Assembly (NCBI RefSeq): GCF_963662255.1
Contig: NC_085049.1
Span: forward strand, 62,233,158-62,297,157
Source: Cinclus cinclus
Lineage: Eukaryota; Chordata; Aves; Passeriformes; Cinclidae
DNA length: 64,000 nt
Direction: 5' to 3'
The translations under genes and the position numbers were made by a program. The notes beneath the pieces were generated by a model. It did not search any database, was not told the origin of the DNA, and saw nothing but the letters and a program-made list of their open reading frames with translations. Shown here piece by piece: positions 53,310 to 64,000 of this stretch (its first letter is position 1; every line of letters starts with the position of its first letter).

Positions 53310-53862
53310 AGCTGGTCAAAGGCGGTGATTGTCCCACTTTACTCTGTGCTGGTGCAGCCTCACCTTGAGTCCTGTGTGTGGTTTTGGGCACCACGTTATA
53401 AGAAGGCAATAAAGCTCTTAGTGTCCAAAGAAGGGCCAGGAGGATATTGAAGGGCCTTGAGGGGAAGCCTTATAGGAGCATCTGAGGACACTTGATCTGT
53501 TCAGCCTGGAGAAGAGGAGACCTCATTGCAGTTACAACTTCCTTGAGAGGGGGAGAGCAGGGGCAGACACTGATTTCTGTGGGGACCAGAGACAGGACCC
53601 GTGGGAACGGCCTGAAGCTGTGTCTGGGGAGGTTTAGGTTGGGTATTAGGGAAAGGTTCTTCACCCAGAGGGTGGCTGGGCACTGGAAGAGGCTCCCCAG
53701 GGCAGTGGTCACAGCACCAAGCCTGACAGAGCTCAGGGAGTGCCTGGACAATGCTCTCGGGCACAGGGTGTGACTCTTAGGAGTGGCCCTCTGTAGGGCC
53801 AGCAGTTGGATTAAATTATTTTTCTGGTTCCCTTCCAACTCAGATGTCACTATTCTGTGAAC
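53310..53862 (+). mobile_element. CR1 LINE 3' fragment, about 550 bp, well preserved
   Basis: It shows a long collinear series of CR1 landmarks: TCCCACTTTACTCTGTGCTG, GGTGCAGCCTCACCTTGAGT, GTTCAGCCTGGAGAAGAGGA, AGGTTCTTCACCCAGAGGGT, GCTCTCGGGCACAGGGTGTG and CCCTTCCAACTCAGATGTCA. It ends near CTATTCTGTGA. It is the longest and least decayed CR1 copy in the window. Its central 117 bases differ at one position from the copy at 8831-8947. Confidence 0.95.
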
Positions 53863-55559
53863 TATTTAGTGAAGTCTCATAAGCCTTAAATAAATAGCGG
53901 ACGTATGGTATGAAAGTAGGTGGTAGCAACACATGTTTTGAAGTGTGCAATCTGATGCTATTTAGAAGTAATAGTTGCTACCAGTTTGGGAAAAAGTTCA
54001 GATTCTTATAATGAAGTGGATTCCAGTAAATAATTGAATAGGAGAATTGCCAGCTACAGCGTTCATATAGATATTAAAAATCAATATAGGACTGAAGATT
54101 CATTTGCAAAAATAGAAAGCCAAGATGAAGGCGTAAGATTTTATAGACTCATGAACTTTTAGTTAGGATTTATTTATGTGGGGCTGTTAGTGACTTGTCA
54201 TAGCTGAATGTTTCTTCACTGTGTATTTACAATATCAAATATAATTTTCATACAAACCTAAAAGTGAACCTGTTTTCATTTTGGCCACTGTATGAAAACT
54301 GAGTAATCTAGTTATAAATGCATGTGTAAGTACACTGAAGTGGTCAACATGGCAACACAGAAGTACCAGTGTATCCTATTTTCTCCTGGCAGGAAATAAA
54401 TGAGATGAAAGATTTTTAGAGGGGGCTGAGTTACACCATGTGCAGTGTATCCACAGTATATCAAGGGAATTTGTTAGTGTCTTACTTGGACACGCTTCTA
54501 TGTGTGTTTCTGAATTTCTTATTCAGCTGCTTTGTGTGGGTGTGTGCTCAGAGGTACCACGGTTTGTACACTGCAGAAGCATTCAAAGGTGTTGAATTAG
54601 TGCTCTCAGCTCTGCACAGAATAAGGTTTTGAGGTACAATCCTGTCTTGAAAAGGTTAAAGGCCCTTCAGGGTTGCAGGTTTTGTATTTGCTTTTTAGAA
54701 ATAAACCTCTATTTTATGTTACTTTATTAAGTCCTCTACCTCCTAAGCCATTGTTATTTACCTTGATTTGTTAGGCATGCTGGCAGAGTGAACCTCAAAT
54801 TAGTTGGATTTTAGTTTATATTCTAAATAAATGCCTAGCAGTTCTGCACAGCCTTTAACTCAAAATCAATATGCAAGTGGAAATGCTTCACCTACTTAAG
54901 ATGAGTTTTAGTACTACTATAATATGAAAATTAGTTTAGACTCTGGATATGAGAGTGATTTTTTTTTCAGTAAAACAAAAGAAAATCCATAAACAAGATT
55001 AGAAGCAAGATTGCACTTCCCCTCTTGCTCTGGCACCACTTCTCTTGCATCTCCTTATGACCCATTTCAAAAAGGAGAAATTGGGAGCAGCACTGTCCAA
55101 GCCTATGCAGGGTTTTGCCACTGTCCTGCATAATGGTAGCAGTGGGTTCAGATGCAAACTCACAATAGTCTTAAGTTCAGACCTTTGTTGTAAAAGCAGC
55201 CACTGTAGTAACTAGGTAGTTATGCAGAAGTTACCTTCTGCCTTCTTCCACTGGGCTGATCTGCATTGTGGGTGCTGTATTGTGGATCTGCATTGTGAAG
55301 CAGCTTCATTGCAGCAGCTGCATCAAAATACAGACAAGACTGGTACTCCTGATGTTCCTTGTTCTGAAGAAAAAGATGCTGTGTGTCTTTTCAGAAGTCT
55401 AGGGAAGCTGCACATATGTCACATTAGATTTAGGACGGTGACACTTTTCTTCTATCTTCCTGTGCTTGCACACAAGCCTGTTCTATGGTTCTTGAATTAT
55501 ACGTGGCCTGCTTTCATGTAGTCACCTATCTGTCTGGCAACAAGGATTTCAGAGGTGAG

Positions 55560-56340
55560 ACCAAAGCTCAGTCTCTCTGGTGGCACAGATTGTGCAGCAC
55601 AGAGACTCCTGGCTGCAGGAGCAGTTGCACCCATGGAGATGGGGCATGCACATCTGTCCTGACGTAGGTGACCAGCTGATCAGCAACAGGCACTGGCAAG
55701 GAGCCTGGAACAGGCTTGCTGTTCACCCAGGTGATTCTCCTAAAGAAGCGTATTGAAATTAAGAGCCAGTTACAGTCACGAACAATGGAGTTCATAGGAA
55801 CTATGACCAGTTCCAGGCTAGTGAGCACTTGCCCAAAGACAGTGTCCTGTCACTATGATTGCTTCTTTGTGAGATGAAATCTAATCCTGCTACCATGCCT
55901 TGGAGCATGCGACCGTATGTCAGCATGCACATGACATCCAATGCCAGCCTTCAGCTGTGGCTGCTATAACTTTGGCTCAAGTCCATATGCTTCCCATAGA
56001 GGCACCAGATGGACAAGAATATTTTGTCATCTCATTGTGTCCTCATGGAGTTGGTGCAGTGGCTAGAACCTGAAAAGCCCGAGGAAAGGGAATACTGACT
56101 CCTGTGTCCCACCTTCTTCTCAGATTCTGGGCACAGACATGGGCAGAGATGCCTACTTGGCCTGCACAGAGGTGTGAAATGTCTGAACAAGAAAGCTGTG
56201 GGACTTCATCTCCGCATTTTAGAATTCAGAGCCAAAGCACCTACAGTGCCTGAGCAAAAGGTATTCATACTGTACCTCTGAATTCACACATTACATGTTC
56301 TGGCAGACAACTCCTTCATTAAAAAGGAAGGAACAACAAG
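55560..56340. other. Moderately GC-rich block, possibly an old transposon
   Basis: Composition changes from AT-rich intron to a roughly balanced, low-repeat sequence over about 780 bases. The minus strand has an 86-codon open frame at its left end. I do not recognise a family. An LTR or a non-CR1 element fragment is possible. Confidence 0.25.
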
Positions 56341-59050
56341 AAAATAGTGTGAGCTCACCATGACAACTCAAAACTGTTGAAGCCTGGAAACTACTTGGAA
56401 ATGATAATTGTCTGGTGGACCTGAGTTACTGTATCACTAAGAGTCCAGCCCAGGAATAGAGCTGCATGTTTTTCTTGATGGCACTGTCATAATTAACAGG
56501 ATGTTATTCCATTGCCCAGCTGTTTGTTTCAATGGGAGCACAAGTGCAGAATTGTTACCCCTACACTGGACCGCAGTCTTCCAGAACACGCTTGCACAAA
56601 TCCTGGGGTTTGTATGGTTTGCGGGCTGATGAGCTGATGATCCTGTGCTCCTTACCAGCTGAGATGGTTTGGTTTAATAAATTACAAATGTCCATCAGTC
56701 TCTGATTCATTTCCTAATTTGCCAGCTGTAATTTAATAGCATCTTCATGAGCTATTTCACTCAGAGACAGTCTTCTGGCAGTTTGCAACCCTGATTAAAT
56801 ACTAGAGGTCAGGTCTGGTCAAGACAAACCCAGGTGAATGTGGAGCAGATGAAGATGATTAAATTACAAACTACAGGTCTAGAGGGAAAAGGTAGTTGGT
56901 ACAATGTAGCCTGGCCAAAAGGATGCTTCACCTTTATGGCAAATACCAGACAGTGGGAATTATAACAAAAAACTGAAATATGTGAACTTAGTACCCGTGT
57001 CTGTATAGCACACTGGAGAAAAGGAATTTTGCTGTTAAGGAGGCAAGGAAGGAGGTAACTGCAATAATCAAAATGAAAAAGAAAGCTCTCTCGTATGTAG
57101 CTGTTGGACTAAAATGAAAGGACAGAAGTTGGATGATTGCTGCCTTGCTAGATGATTAAAGTGATATTGTCATGTTTGTGACTGTTTTTAGTATGAGCTT
57201 AGGCAGGGTTTATTGCTTGTTATTCTGATAGATGTATGTACTGCAGCTTCTGCGCAGTCACTGTCATGCTTTCTGTGCATTGAAATGGAATTTTATGAAA
57301 AGATTCATGTGAGATCTGTTATGGTGACACACCTTCACACACACAGGTAGCTGCTTGCTCTACTTCTGGTAGAGATACCATTTCTTTCTCCACTCAGTTC
57401 AGAGGCATAGAAATCAGATTAGTATCTTTCTTCAGGTTTTGTTAAAATTCTTCAGGTTGTTTTACCGTTTATGTTTTCATTGCTTAAAAGTGGCAAGCAT
57501 TCCTGGGTGAAAGGAGTTTTCTCTGGGATAAATTGACAATTGATTGCTGTCTCAAGTCTCTTGTCATTTGATACAGAGAAATTCAACAATCCTCTATTAG
57601 GATGGGTGGGGCTCTCCTTGAAACTTTAATTAGAGATTTTAGCCTACATGGCATGGACTTAATTGCAGAATATAGCCGGATTTGTAGCTTTGAATTTTAT
57701 ACTGATAAAAATGGAGTTTTGTTTGATTCTGGGAGGATCAAGAGCCAATGAGGAGACATTATTACAGGGCTCTTTGTTTTGATTTAAGTTTCTGTTTATT
57801 TTGCTCTCTAGTGTTAGCACTGCCTATTTTTTCAAACATATTTTTTTAGTTACAGTTTGTGTTTTCAAGTTTCTATCTCTGCTTCTTTGAGGTTTTTTTT
57901 GAATAATACAAAGCTACCACTGGTACTTTTGTTCAGTTGCTTTAATGATCTTCCTGTGTGCCAGTTCTAGACTTTTCAGCATGTTTACACTCTCCTTCTG
58001 TGTGCTGATGTTTCTTCATGTTTACTGTCAACAGTTCATTTCCTCTCAGGAAAATATTTGATTGATCTCTGTGATTGTTTGTGGATAGTCCCATAAATAA
58101 GCATTTTCTGAATGTTACCTATTTATCTATAGAAGTTTTGTGTAGGATAGTCTAGTCCATCATTGTCTTCTACCTTAAAAGAATTAAAATCAAATATAAA
58201 CTATTATGCTACATTTGGGTGTTTTGTTTGGTTGGGCTTGGGGTTGTTCTAGTAAATTTAATCTGTAAACTAAAGAACATTTTTTTTCTGCAGAGAACTT
58301 AAATCTTCCCCAAATATTTTCCCAGTCTATTCAGTGGGAAATACGTGCATCACACTGGAGGCACACAGAAGTAGACTAGCATAAAAGGAAAAACAATTTT
58401 TATAGGAGGGCATGAACTGTAGGTAGGAGAACCTGGCACTGAGGGAATGCAGAATAAGTCTCTGTGCTAATTCATGTGTAAAGCAGCTTCCAGTAGCAGC
58501 TGCACTCCAAGTGCAGACAGAGTGACAGGATACAGTGCTGGGCTGACAGACTGACTGGCAGCCTAGTGGGCTGCAAGGATACCTCATGGCACAAATACAA
58601 CTGCAAAGAACGGAAAAACAGGGAAATATTTCTAAATAACAACTAATTGCAGCAAAGAAACGGTGCTACAAGAAGTTCTGATGTGCTGTGGATTCTTACA
58701 GCTGGGAAAGGCAGGAGAAGGGGAGGGAGGCAGCAGTGGGTGGGGCAAATCAGATAGATGTCCTAAACACCCACGTTTTGGGAAACACTGGCTGCATGAC
58801 TGGTCTTTTTAAGCCTGGAAAGGTTACTTTATTCTCTTTCAGTTGTGCTAGAAAAAAGGAGAATTGTTACCATCCTCGCAACAAAATTAAAGCTATTTTA
58901 GTTTTGTAACTACAAGAGAACATAAACCCAGAGCACAACCGTCTGAAGAAAAAGCAAAATATTTGTTTAATTTAGGTATTTAAGCAGAAGAAGAGAGCAC
59001 TGTTATTGTGATGCAACACAATTCTAATAATATCTTCATTTTGATTTCAG

Positions 59051-59137
59051 AAGTCGACAGAACAGATGAAGAAAGTACCAACCATTGTGCTGTCTGTCTC
59101 TTACAAGGGAGTCAAATTTATTGATGCCACAAATAAG
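59051..59137 (+). CDS. ANKS1B: ANKS1B exon: PTB domain central strands (29 codons)
   Basis: This exon encodes [20 protein letters not shown] followed by VKFIDATNK, the central beta strands of the PTB domain. The pattern of a hydrophobic strand, a K-G turn, a V-K-F-I-D strand and a short polar turn is typical of Dab/Numb-like PTB domains. The acceptor is TTGATTTCAG before 59051 and the donor is GTATGT at 59138, with phase 0 at both ends. It joins in frame to the exon ending CAKMR upstream and the one starting NIIAEHEI downstream. The codons include the CpG-containing TCG and a run of lysines. No break is seen. Confidence 0.94.
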
Positions 59138-59469
59138 GTATGTGCAATTACTGAATATTACCTTTTGTTTCTCACAACTAGGAGAAATAGTAATACCTAT
59201 GAAGGCCAGGCCAGAGAGGGGACAGATTTGCACTTTGTGTTTTCCTCTCCTTTTTTCCTCCTCTTTTGCCCAAAATGGATGTGATGTAATTGTCATTCTC
59301 CAGAAACTCAATCTGGAGGGCAAGTGAAGCAGATTTAATGGCTTATTTGGGGAACGTTGTGTCCAGTGTTCTGCTATTAAATGCAAGCTTATCACAAAAG
59401 ACATTCAGCAGGGAGCCTCTGTGGAATCCTTTATCATATTCTTCTCTATACAATTCCATAAATATGTAA

Positions 59470-59479
59470 AATATATATA

Positions 59480-59510
<31 letters not shown>
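59470..59510. repeat. (TA)n(TG)n(TA)n compound microsatellite
   Basis: About five TA, eight TG and seven TA units follow one another with strict purine-pyrimidine alternation, 333 bases downstream of the PTB exon ending at 59137. Confidence 0.95.
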
Positions 59511-62469
59511 CCATAAAAAAATAAAGATGTCTCAATAAAGAATAAAGATGTGGTTTTATCCAGGGCCAGCCATTTTAAGGATAGGAAACACAAGCTTTGA
59601 ATATCCTTTCCAGAAGTTAAAATACCAGAGCCTCTCTGTGAGCTGTTTTCTTGATGCTAGCCTTTTAACTACCTGAACTGCAGCAGCTTCTTAATAATTG
59701 TTATTCCATTTTTTTTCATCTTCCTGTGTGGCAATGCTCTCTTGCTTTGTTTCTTACATTTCTGAATGCATCCAAATCTTTAAAAAACCCCAAGTAACCA
59801 AAGCTACAAAAGTAGAAATTAAAATATCAGAGAATTCAGTGATGGATAGAGCAATGGATTATTGGTTAGTCAAAGTAAAATGTACAAGCTCTGTAAAGAG
59901 AAGTAAAGTAATGCATTCATTTCTCTTCTTTGTATGTCTTAAAATGGCAAGGAAATTCAATCCATACTGATGCTTTTATGCTAACAGAAAATAAATTATT
60001 TTTTCTGTTACGTGACTAAAACTTACTAAGCACTATAAAAAATAAATCTGACAACCCTGACCAGGTTAATAATGTATAAAACAGCTTTGTGTTGCTGAAC
60101 ATTCAGACCACACAGTACACCTAACCCAGTATCCATCAAACTTGCCAAATCAATCAGCTTTTAGGTTTAACTAGAACTGTGTTTTAAGTGACAGATGGAA
60201 GCAGTTTTGTGAACTTCTGCTGGAGTTTGGAAGCCGTATTGAAAGTTAGAAGATAACAGTAATTTCACCTCAGCTTTTCTTTTATGCTGTTTCAAGTCTG
60301 GCATATTTGCCAGAGCAGAGGGACCAGGGATTCCTGTCCACTCCTTTTTCCTTCCATTGATTCAAAACTGAGCTTCTATAGCCCTCATTCCTTTTAAGTT
60401 CTCTGATGTGTAGGGCATAAATCAGGACATTGTAATGCTATTACCTCCAACTTGGATAATGCTGTTTTCACCTCTTAAATCTCCTCTGTGGCATAAAGGA
60501 TGTAACTACAGTGTCCTTAGGTTTACAAAACAACCCAGGAGAACAAAAGGAGCTTCTTGTGTCTCTTTGCACAGTGCCTAGAGTCTTATGTAAGATGGAA
60601 ACCTGAAAGAAGTTTGGCAAATCGCATTACATGACTCTAGATGAGTCCCACTGAAACCTAGTAGTGCAAAGGATGTGTTTGATGGAGTTAAATATGCCAC
60701 AGTCCAATGTTTTTTCTCAAGTGGTAGATTGCTTTCTCTCCAGTTCAAAATCTGCACTGCCTTTCCCTTCTGTAAAAACCAGGTAATAGCCTGCAACTCT
60801 CCCAGAAGCGTTGTTATCATCCTTGTCCACAGTGTGCTGTTCCCAATTCCTTCAAGACCCAAAACAGATTAGCACTAAGGTGAGAGCCTATCCAGACTTG
60901 TACTGCTTCCATATGAGCTTATAGTTGACGGCGCTGGGCACCACTTAGCAATAAATGCAGTTTTTAATGACAAAACTAGCTAGCAGTTCTGTGCTTGAAA
61001 ACTCAACTCTCATGGCTGTTCATCCTTTTCCTTTATGCCACCAAGCTAAGAATTTGTATTCCCAGTCATAGTTTCAGGTGACGAAGGGGCCCTGACCTCA
61101 TTCCACAACAGCTGTTTCAGTGGCACCTTGAAGCTTGGCATGACACTGTTTCTTTACAAGTGAGGCCAGAAAGAAATTGCTGCTTAGGAAAAAAAAAAAA
61201 ACAAAAGGCAACAGACTCAGAATTTCCTCATAGCTCACAGCTCTCCCTAACTTCTGGATGATTTCTGCCAGAAGGGAGTTTGGCTGGCATGAGTTAGGCA
61301 AGCCAAAGGAAGGCTGCTTAGCAAAAACCTGGTCTCTCCAAGGTATTTCCTTGGCAGAACCAGAACTGACTTTCAGCTTCCCCACTTTTTGAGAAGCACT
61401 GGAAGTTTCTCTTGCCAGACTGAAAGACAGTTTTTAGAACAACTGTACAGTGTCAGTCAGTGTACCCAGAACAGGAAGCTGGTTCATAGCTTTCTACTTC
61501 CTACAGAATAAGACCATGGTCTACTGAAATGTGACAGTGGGAAACAGTAAACACATGCACTGAAAAATGTTTAATTTTGAAAGGAGGTCGATCACAGAGG
61601 ATATCCTTAAGCCGCTAGGAAAAAACTCAATTTCACTACCAATTACTATCCAGTAGATTTAGTTTAGGTCTAGTTTACGTTATTCAAAACAAACTTGATA
61701 TGGGTATGTTTCTAAAGTTCACTTGATTTAAAATTAAAACATTAAAATAACTTCCATGAATTTTGACTCAAATGCAAATCCCCGTGTCAACCCCAAGTCA
61801 CCTAGAAAAAGTTTCAGCATAGCAGAGCTCTTTTCGCACATGCTGCATAAATTCAGGTGATCACATTGTGGCTCATGATTTGGCATAAATACTTCACATA
61901 TGATTTTAACACCTCCCAAGCTTGAATTCTTTCTGCTTTCTGAACTAAAATATTGCCAACACTACATCAATTTCAGTGCATTACAGTTCCATCTGTGGAT
62001 ATCTAAATCCCTGGGTTTTGTATAATTCTAATTCTCATCAAAACCTTTATTAATGAGGGTAAAAGTTATCTATTTGAGAACAAAGAAAATAAATGCTTCA
62101 AGTAACACAAAAAGCAAGTAATTGTTGAACAAAGATTATACACGTTATTATAAATTGGCATATATTGAAATACAAGTACTAGCTTTGTCATTTTTATGAA
62201 TAATGCATTAAACAGAAATAATCAAGTATGTTGAAACAATTTAAGAGGATTATTTCTTTTTTTTTAATAAAGTTTCCTTATCTCAGTTTTTCCATAATTT
62301 GAAATTTGGTACTTGCTTTTTATTAAGATTTTTCCTAAGTCATTATTTCTTCAATTATATATGTTAATACTTCTTTTTGATAACTTGGCACCTACATGCA
62401 AGGGAAAAGTTGCCACTTAGCAAATGAAAGAAGATATGGCAAAGCATCTGAAGTAATTTAGTTGCATGC

Positions 62470-62498
62470 ATAAATAAATAATTAAATAAATAAATAAG
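62470..62498. repeat. (AAAT)n microsatellite
   Basis: TAAA units are repeated with one shortened unit in the middle. Confidence 0.9.
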
Positions 62499-63378
62499 GA
62501 GGTGGAGGAAACGAGGTGGGAAGGAAAAGAGAGGGATGAGAGAAAACCAGATATGCTCAGAGATTGTTTTAACTTGGACAGATTGTTTAACTTGCACTGC
62601 CACCAGGGCAGCAGCAAGTGGTGGCTGTGTGAGGAACTGGGACACTCTGGGTGTCACCTGCTCCATGATGCAGTAGTGATGTCATGCTGCAGCAGCTTAT
62701 GTCACTGTGGGCTTTTGTGGCTGTGGCACAGCTGCAGCCAGCAGGGCTACAATTCAAGAAAGCATATAAACTAAACCCTGAGTAAATTCCTATTCAATGA
62801 ATTGTTCTTCTCTTTAAACAAGCCGTTTGAAACACGTGTGTTGCTGAAGCAAGGCCTAATCATAAGCCACACATAAGCCTTATCTTCTTCTCTGGCTTCA
62901 TGGTTCCTTTGGCCTGGACAGAGTAATTACATATCAGCAGTTTATGTAATGAGTATTCATAATTTTCTCCAAAGCTTTAAGACAGTTTGTTTTTTTTTAT
63001 TCCATCGGACAGCCATGCCCCACCTCTCTCTCAGTAGTGTGCTGTAGCTTACATTGGCTGTTGCAAGTAGTGTGGCTCGGTGCATGAACGGTTTCATCTT
63101 CCTACATCTCTCTTGCAGGATGCTGCTGTCAGTAAGTGGACATAAGCTGCCAGATACCCCTGTAGTTACCCTTTCAGTAATCAGAATCCTTTAAATATCT
63201 CACGGTTTCAATTATAAGTGATGTTTGGTGGTTTTTTCTCCTGAAGAAGTATAGCTGAAATTTGTTCAAATAGTGTGTGCAAAAGCCTGGCTATTGAACT
63301 TGCTGGGTTTCACCAGATCCTGCCCGTCAGTAGACTGAAACAGTGTCCCATTTTGATCATTATACAAAAGCCCAGGAG

Positions 63379-63458
63379 CTTCATAAGATGCTGGTATAGT
63401 GCTTTGAAACTGTATCTATAAATACAATTTTGAAGCACTACACCTGCATCTTATGAAG
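63379..63458. repeat. 80-bp near-perfect inverted repeat (fold-back)
   Basis: The two 40-base halves pair around the centre at 63418/63419 with essentially no loop. By direct base-by-base comparison, 34 positions are Watson-Crick pairs, 2 are G-U pairs and 4 are mismatches (63392, 63396, 63410, 63416 with their partners). The outermost 13 pairs, from CTTCATAAGATGC inward, are perfect. Outside it, CAGGA at 63373-63377 can pair with TCCTG at 63464-63468 across a small bulge. It could be a MITE-type transposon remnant or a small-RNA hairpin precursor. Confidence 0.9.
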
Positions 63459-63753
63459 TTGTGTCCTGTGTGCCAGGAAAGATGTTCTCTTTGTCAAAGG
63501 AACCTGAATAAACTCCAGCGCACAAGTGGCTTCATAGGGAAGACTCTAGAACATAATGGTTTCCTGCCAGATGATTGGTAATTGGAGAGGGTCAAAATTC
63601 CAAATATCTGCGTAAGATCTCACATGGGGTACGTTAAATCTCTCCTTATTAGGGCATTTCTGAAATACTTTGGTACAGTAGATCAACCCACACCTTTTTA
63701 CAGCTCTTCTAAGTCTAATTCTTAAATTGATTGGAAATATTTTTTTCAAACAG

Positions 63754-63891
63754 AATATTATCGCTGAACATGAAATCCGTAACATTTCCTGCGCTGCACA
63801 AGACCCCGAAGACCTTTCTACGTTTGCGTACATCACTAAAGACTTGAAGACTAATCACCACTACTGCCACGTATTCACTGCGTTTGATGTG
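63754..63891 (+). CDS. ANKS1B: ANKS1B exon: PTB domain core (46 codons)
   Basis: This exon encodes the most conserved part of the PTB domain. It starts [20 protein letters not shown], continues with [18 protein letters not shown] and ends HVFTAFDV. The I-S-C-A-x-D-x-x-D, F-A-Y-I-x-K-D and C-H-V-F motifs are the classic signature of this family. The acceptor is TTTTTTTCAAACAG before 63754. The best donor is GTCAGT at 63892, which keeps phase 0 but has C rather than the usual purine at intron position 3. The C-terminal PTB helix, which forms the peptide-binding groove, and the PDZ-binding tail should be encoded beyond the right edge of the window. Confidence 0.94.
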
Positions 63892-64000
63892 GTCAGTTTA
63901 TAGCAGATACTTCATTTAATAGTTCTTTCTATACGTAATAGTTACTTAGTTCTGTTAAAGCATTTTCGGGATATATTAATGGTGATTAATGGAAAGCATC
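63892..64000 (+). other. ANKS1B: ANKS1B intron, 5' end only
   Basis: These 109 bases follow the donor GTCAGT and run off the window. Nothing further is seen in them. Confidence 0.75.

Larger units (their letters stand above)
48694..59050 (+). other. ANKS1B: ANKS1B intron, 10.4 kb
   Basis: This intron contains a well-preserved plus-strand CR1 copy (53310-53862), A-rich runs (49793-49818, 50673-50715, 51415-51437) and an unassigned moderately GC-rich block (about 55560-56340). I searched by eye for a small in-frame exon between the two flanking PTB exons and found none with canonical sites. Confidence 0.8.
59138..63753 (+). other. ANKS1B: ANKS1B intron, 4.6 kb
   Basis: This intron contains a TA/TG microsatellite (59470-59510), an AAAT-type microsatellite (62470-62498) and an 80-bp fold-back (63379-63458) 295 bases before the last exon. 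No other gene is supported. Confidence 0.8.

Noticed and set aside
53470..53850. 126-codon minus-strand frame
   Set aside because: It lies antisense within the CR1 copy at 53310-53862 and has no independent support.
48694..59050. A tiny in-frame exon adding a few residues between the exons ending CAKMR and starting KSTEQ
   Set aside because: I recall such an insert in some mammalian forms. I scanned for a 12-base exon with AG/GT flanks encoding it and found no match; candidates such as the one near 54047 lack a GT donor.

Overview
The window is vertebrate, and specifically avian, genomic DNA. It contains a single recognisable protein-coding gene in small exons separated by long introns with GT/AG boundaries. 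The interspersed repeats are fragments of the bird-typical CR1 LINE in both orientations, several carrying the ATTCTATG-like 3' end. I see no prokaryotic operons, CRISPR arrays or recognisable viral genes.

Six plus-strand exons (21480-21587, 26843-27022, 44369-44497, 48622-48693, 59051-59137, 63754-63891) together encode 238 residues that I recognise as the 3' half of ANKS1B (AIDA-1/EB-1), a neuronal postsynaptic scaffold. They cover the end of the second SAM domain with its basic HRKR motif, a conserved linker, and most of the phosphotyrosine-binding (PTB) domain. All six exons begin and end between codons. The 5' part of the gene (ankyrin repeats, SAM1, start of SAM2) and the final PTB and C-terminal exons should lie outside the window.

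By region: 1-21.5 kb is intron with two CR1 copies on the plus strand, two on the minus strand and microsatellites. From 21.5 to 27 kb are the SAM2-end and linker exons. The 17.3-kb intron from 27 to 44.4 kb holds the oddest DNA: a T/G-rich tract, a 933-bp minisatellite of 11/12-bp units (31246-32178) that creates long spurious reading frames, and an isolated CpG-island-like segment (about 39241-39720). From 44.4 to 64 kb are the four PTB exons, a third well-preserved CR1 copy (53310-53862), and an 80-bp near-perfect fold-back (63379-63458) 295 bp upstream of the last exon.

The best candidates for something undescribed are the 80-bp hairpin, the intronic CpG island and the phased G-rich minisatellite. 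Most of the remaining 60 kb is AT-rich intron in which I can support no gene. All gene and repeat identifications come from recognition of sequence and memory of the families; no search was run.
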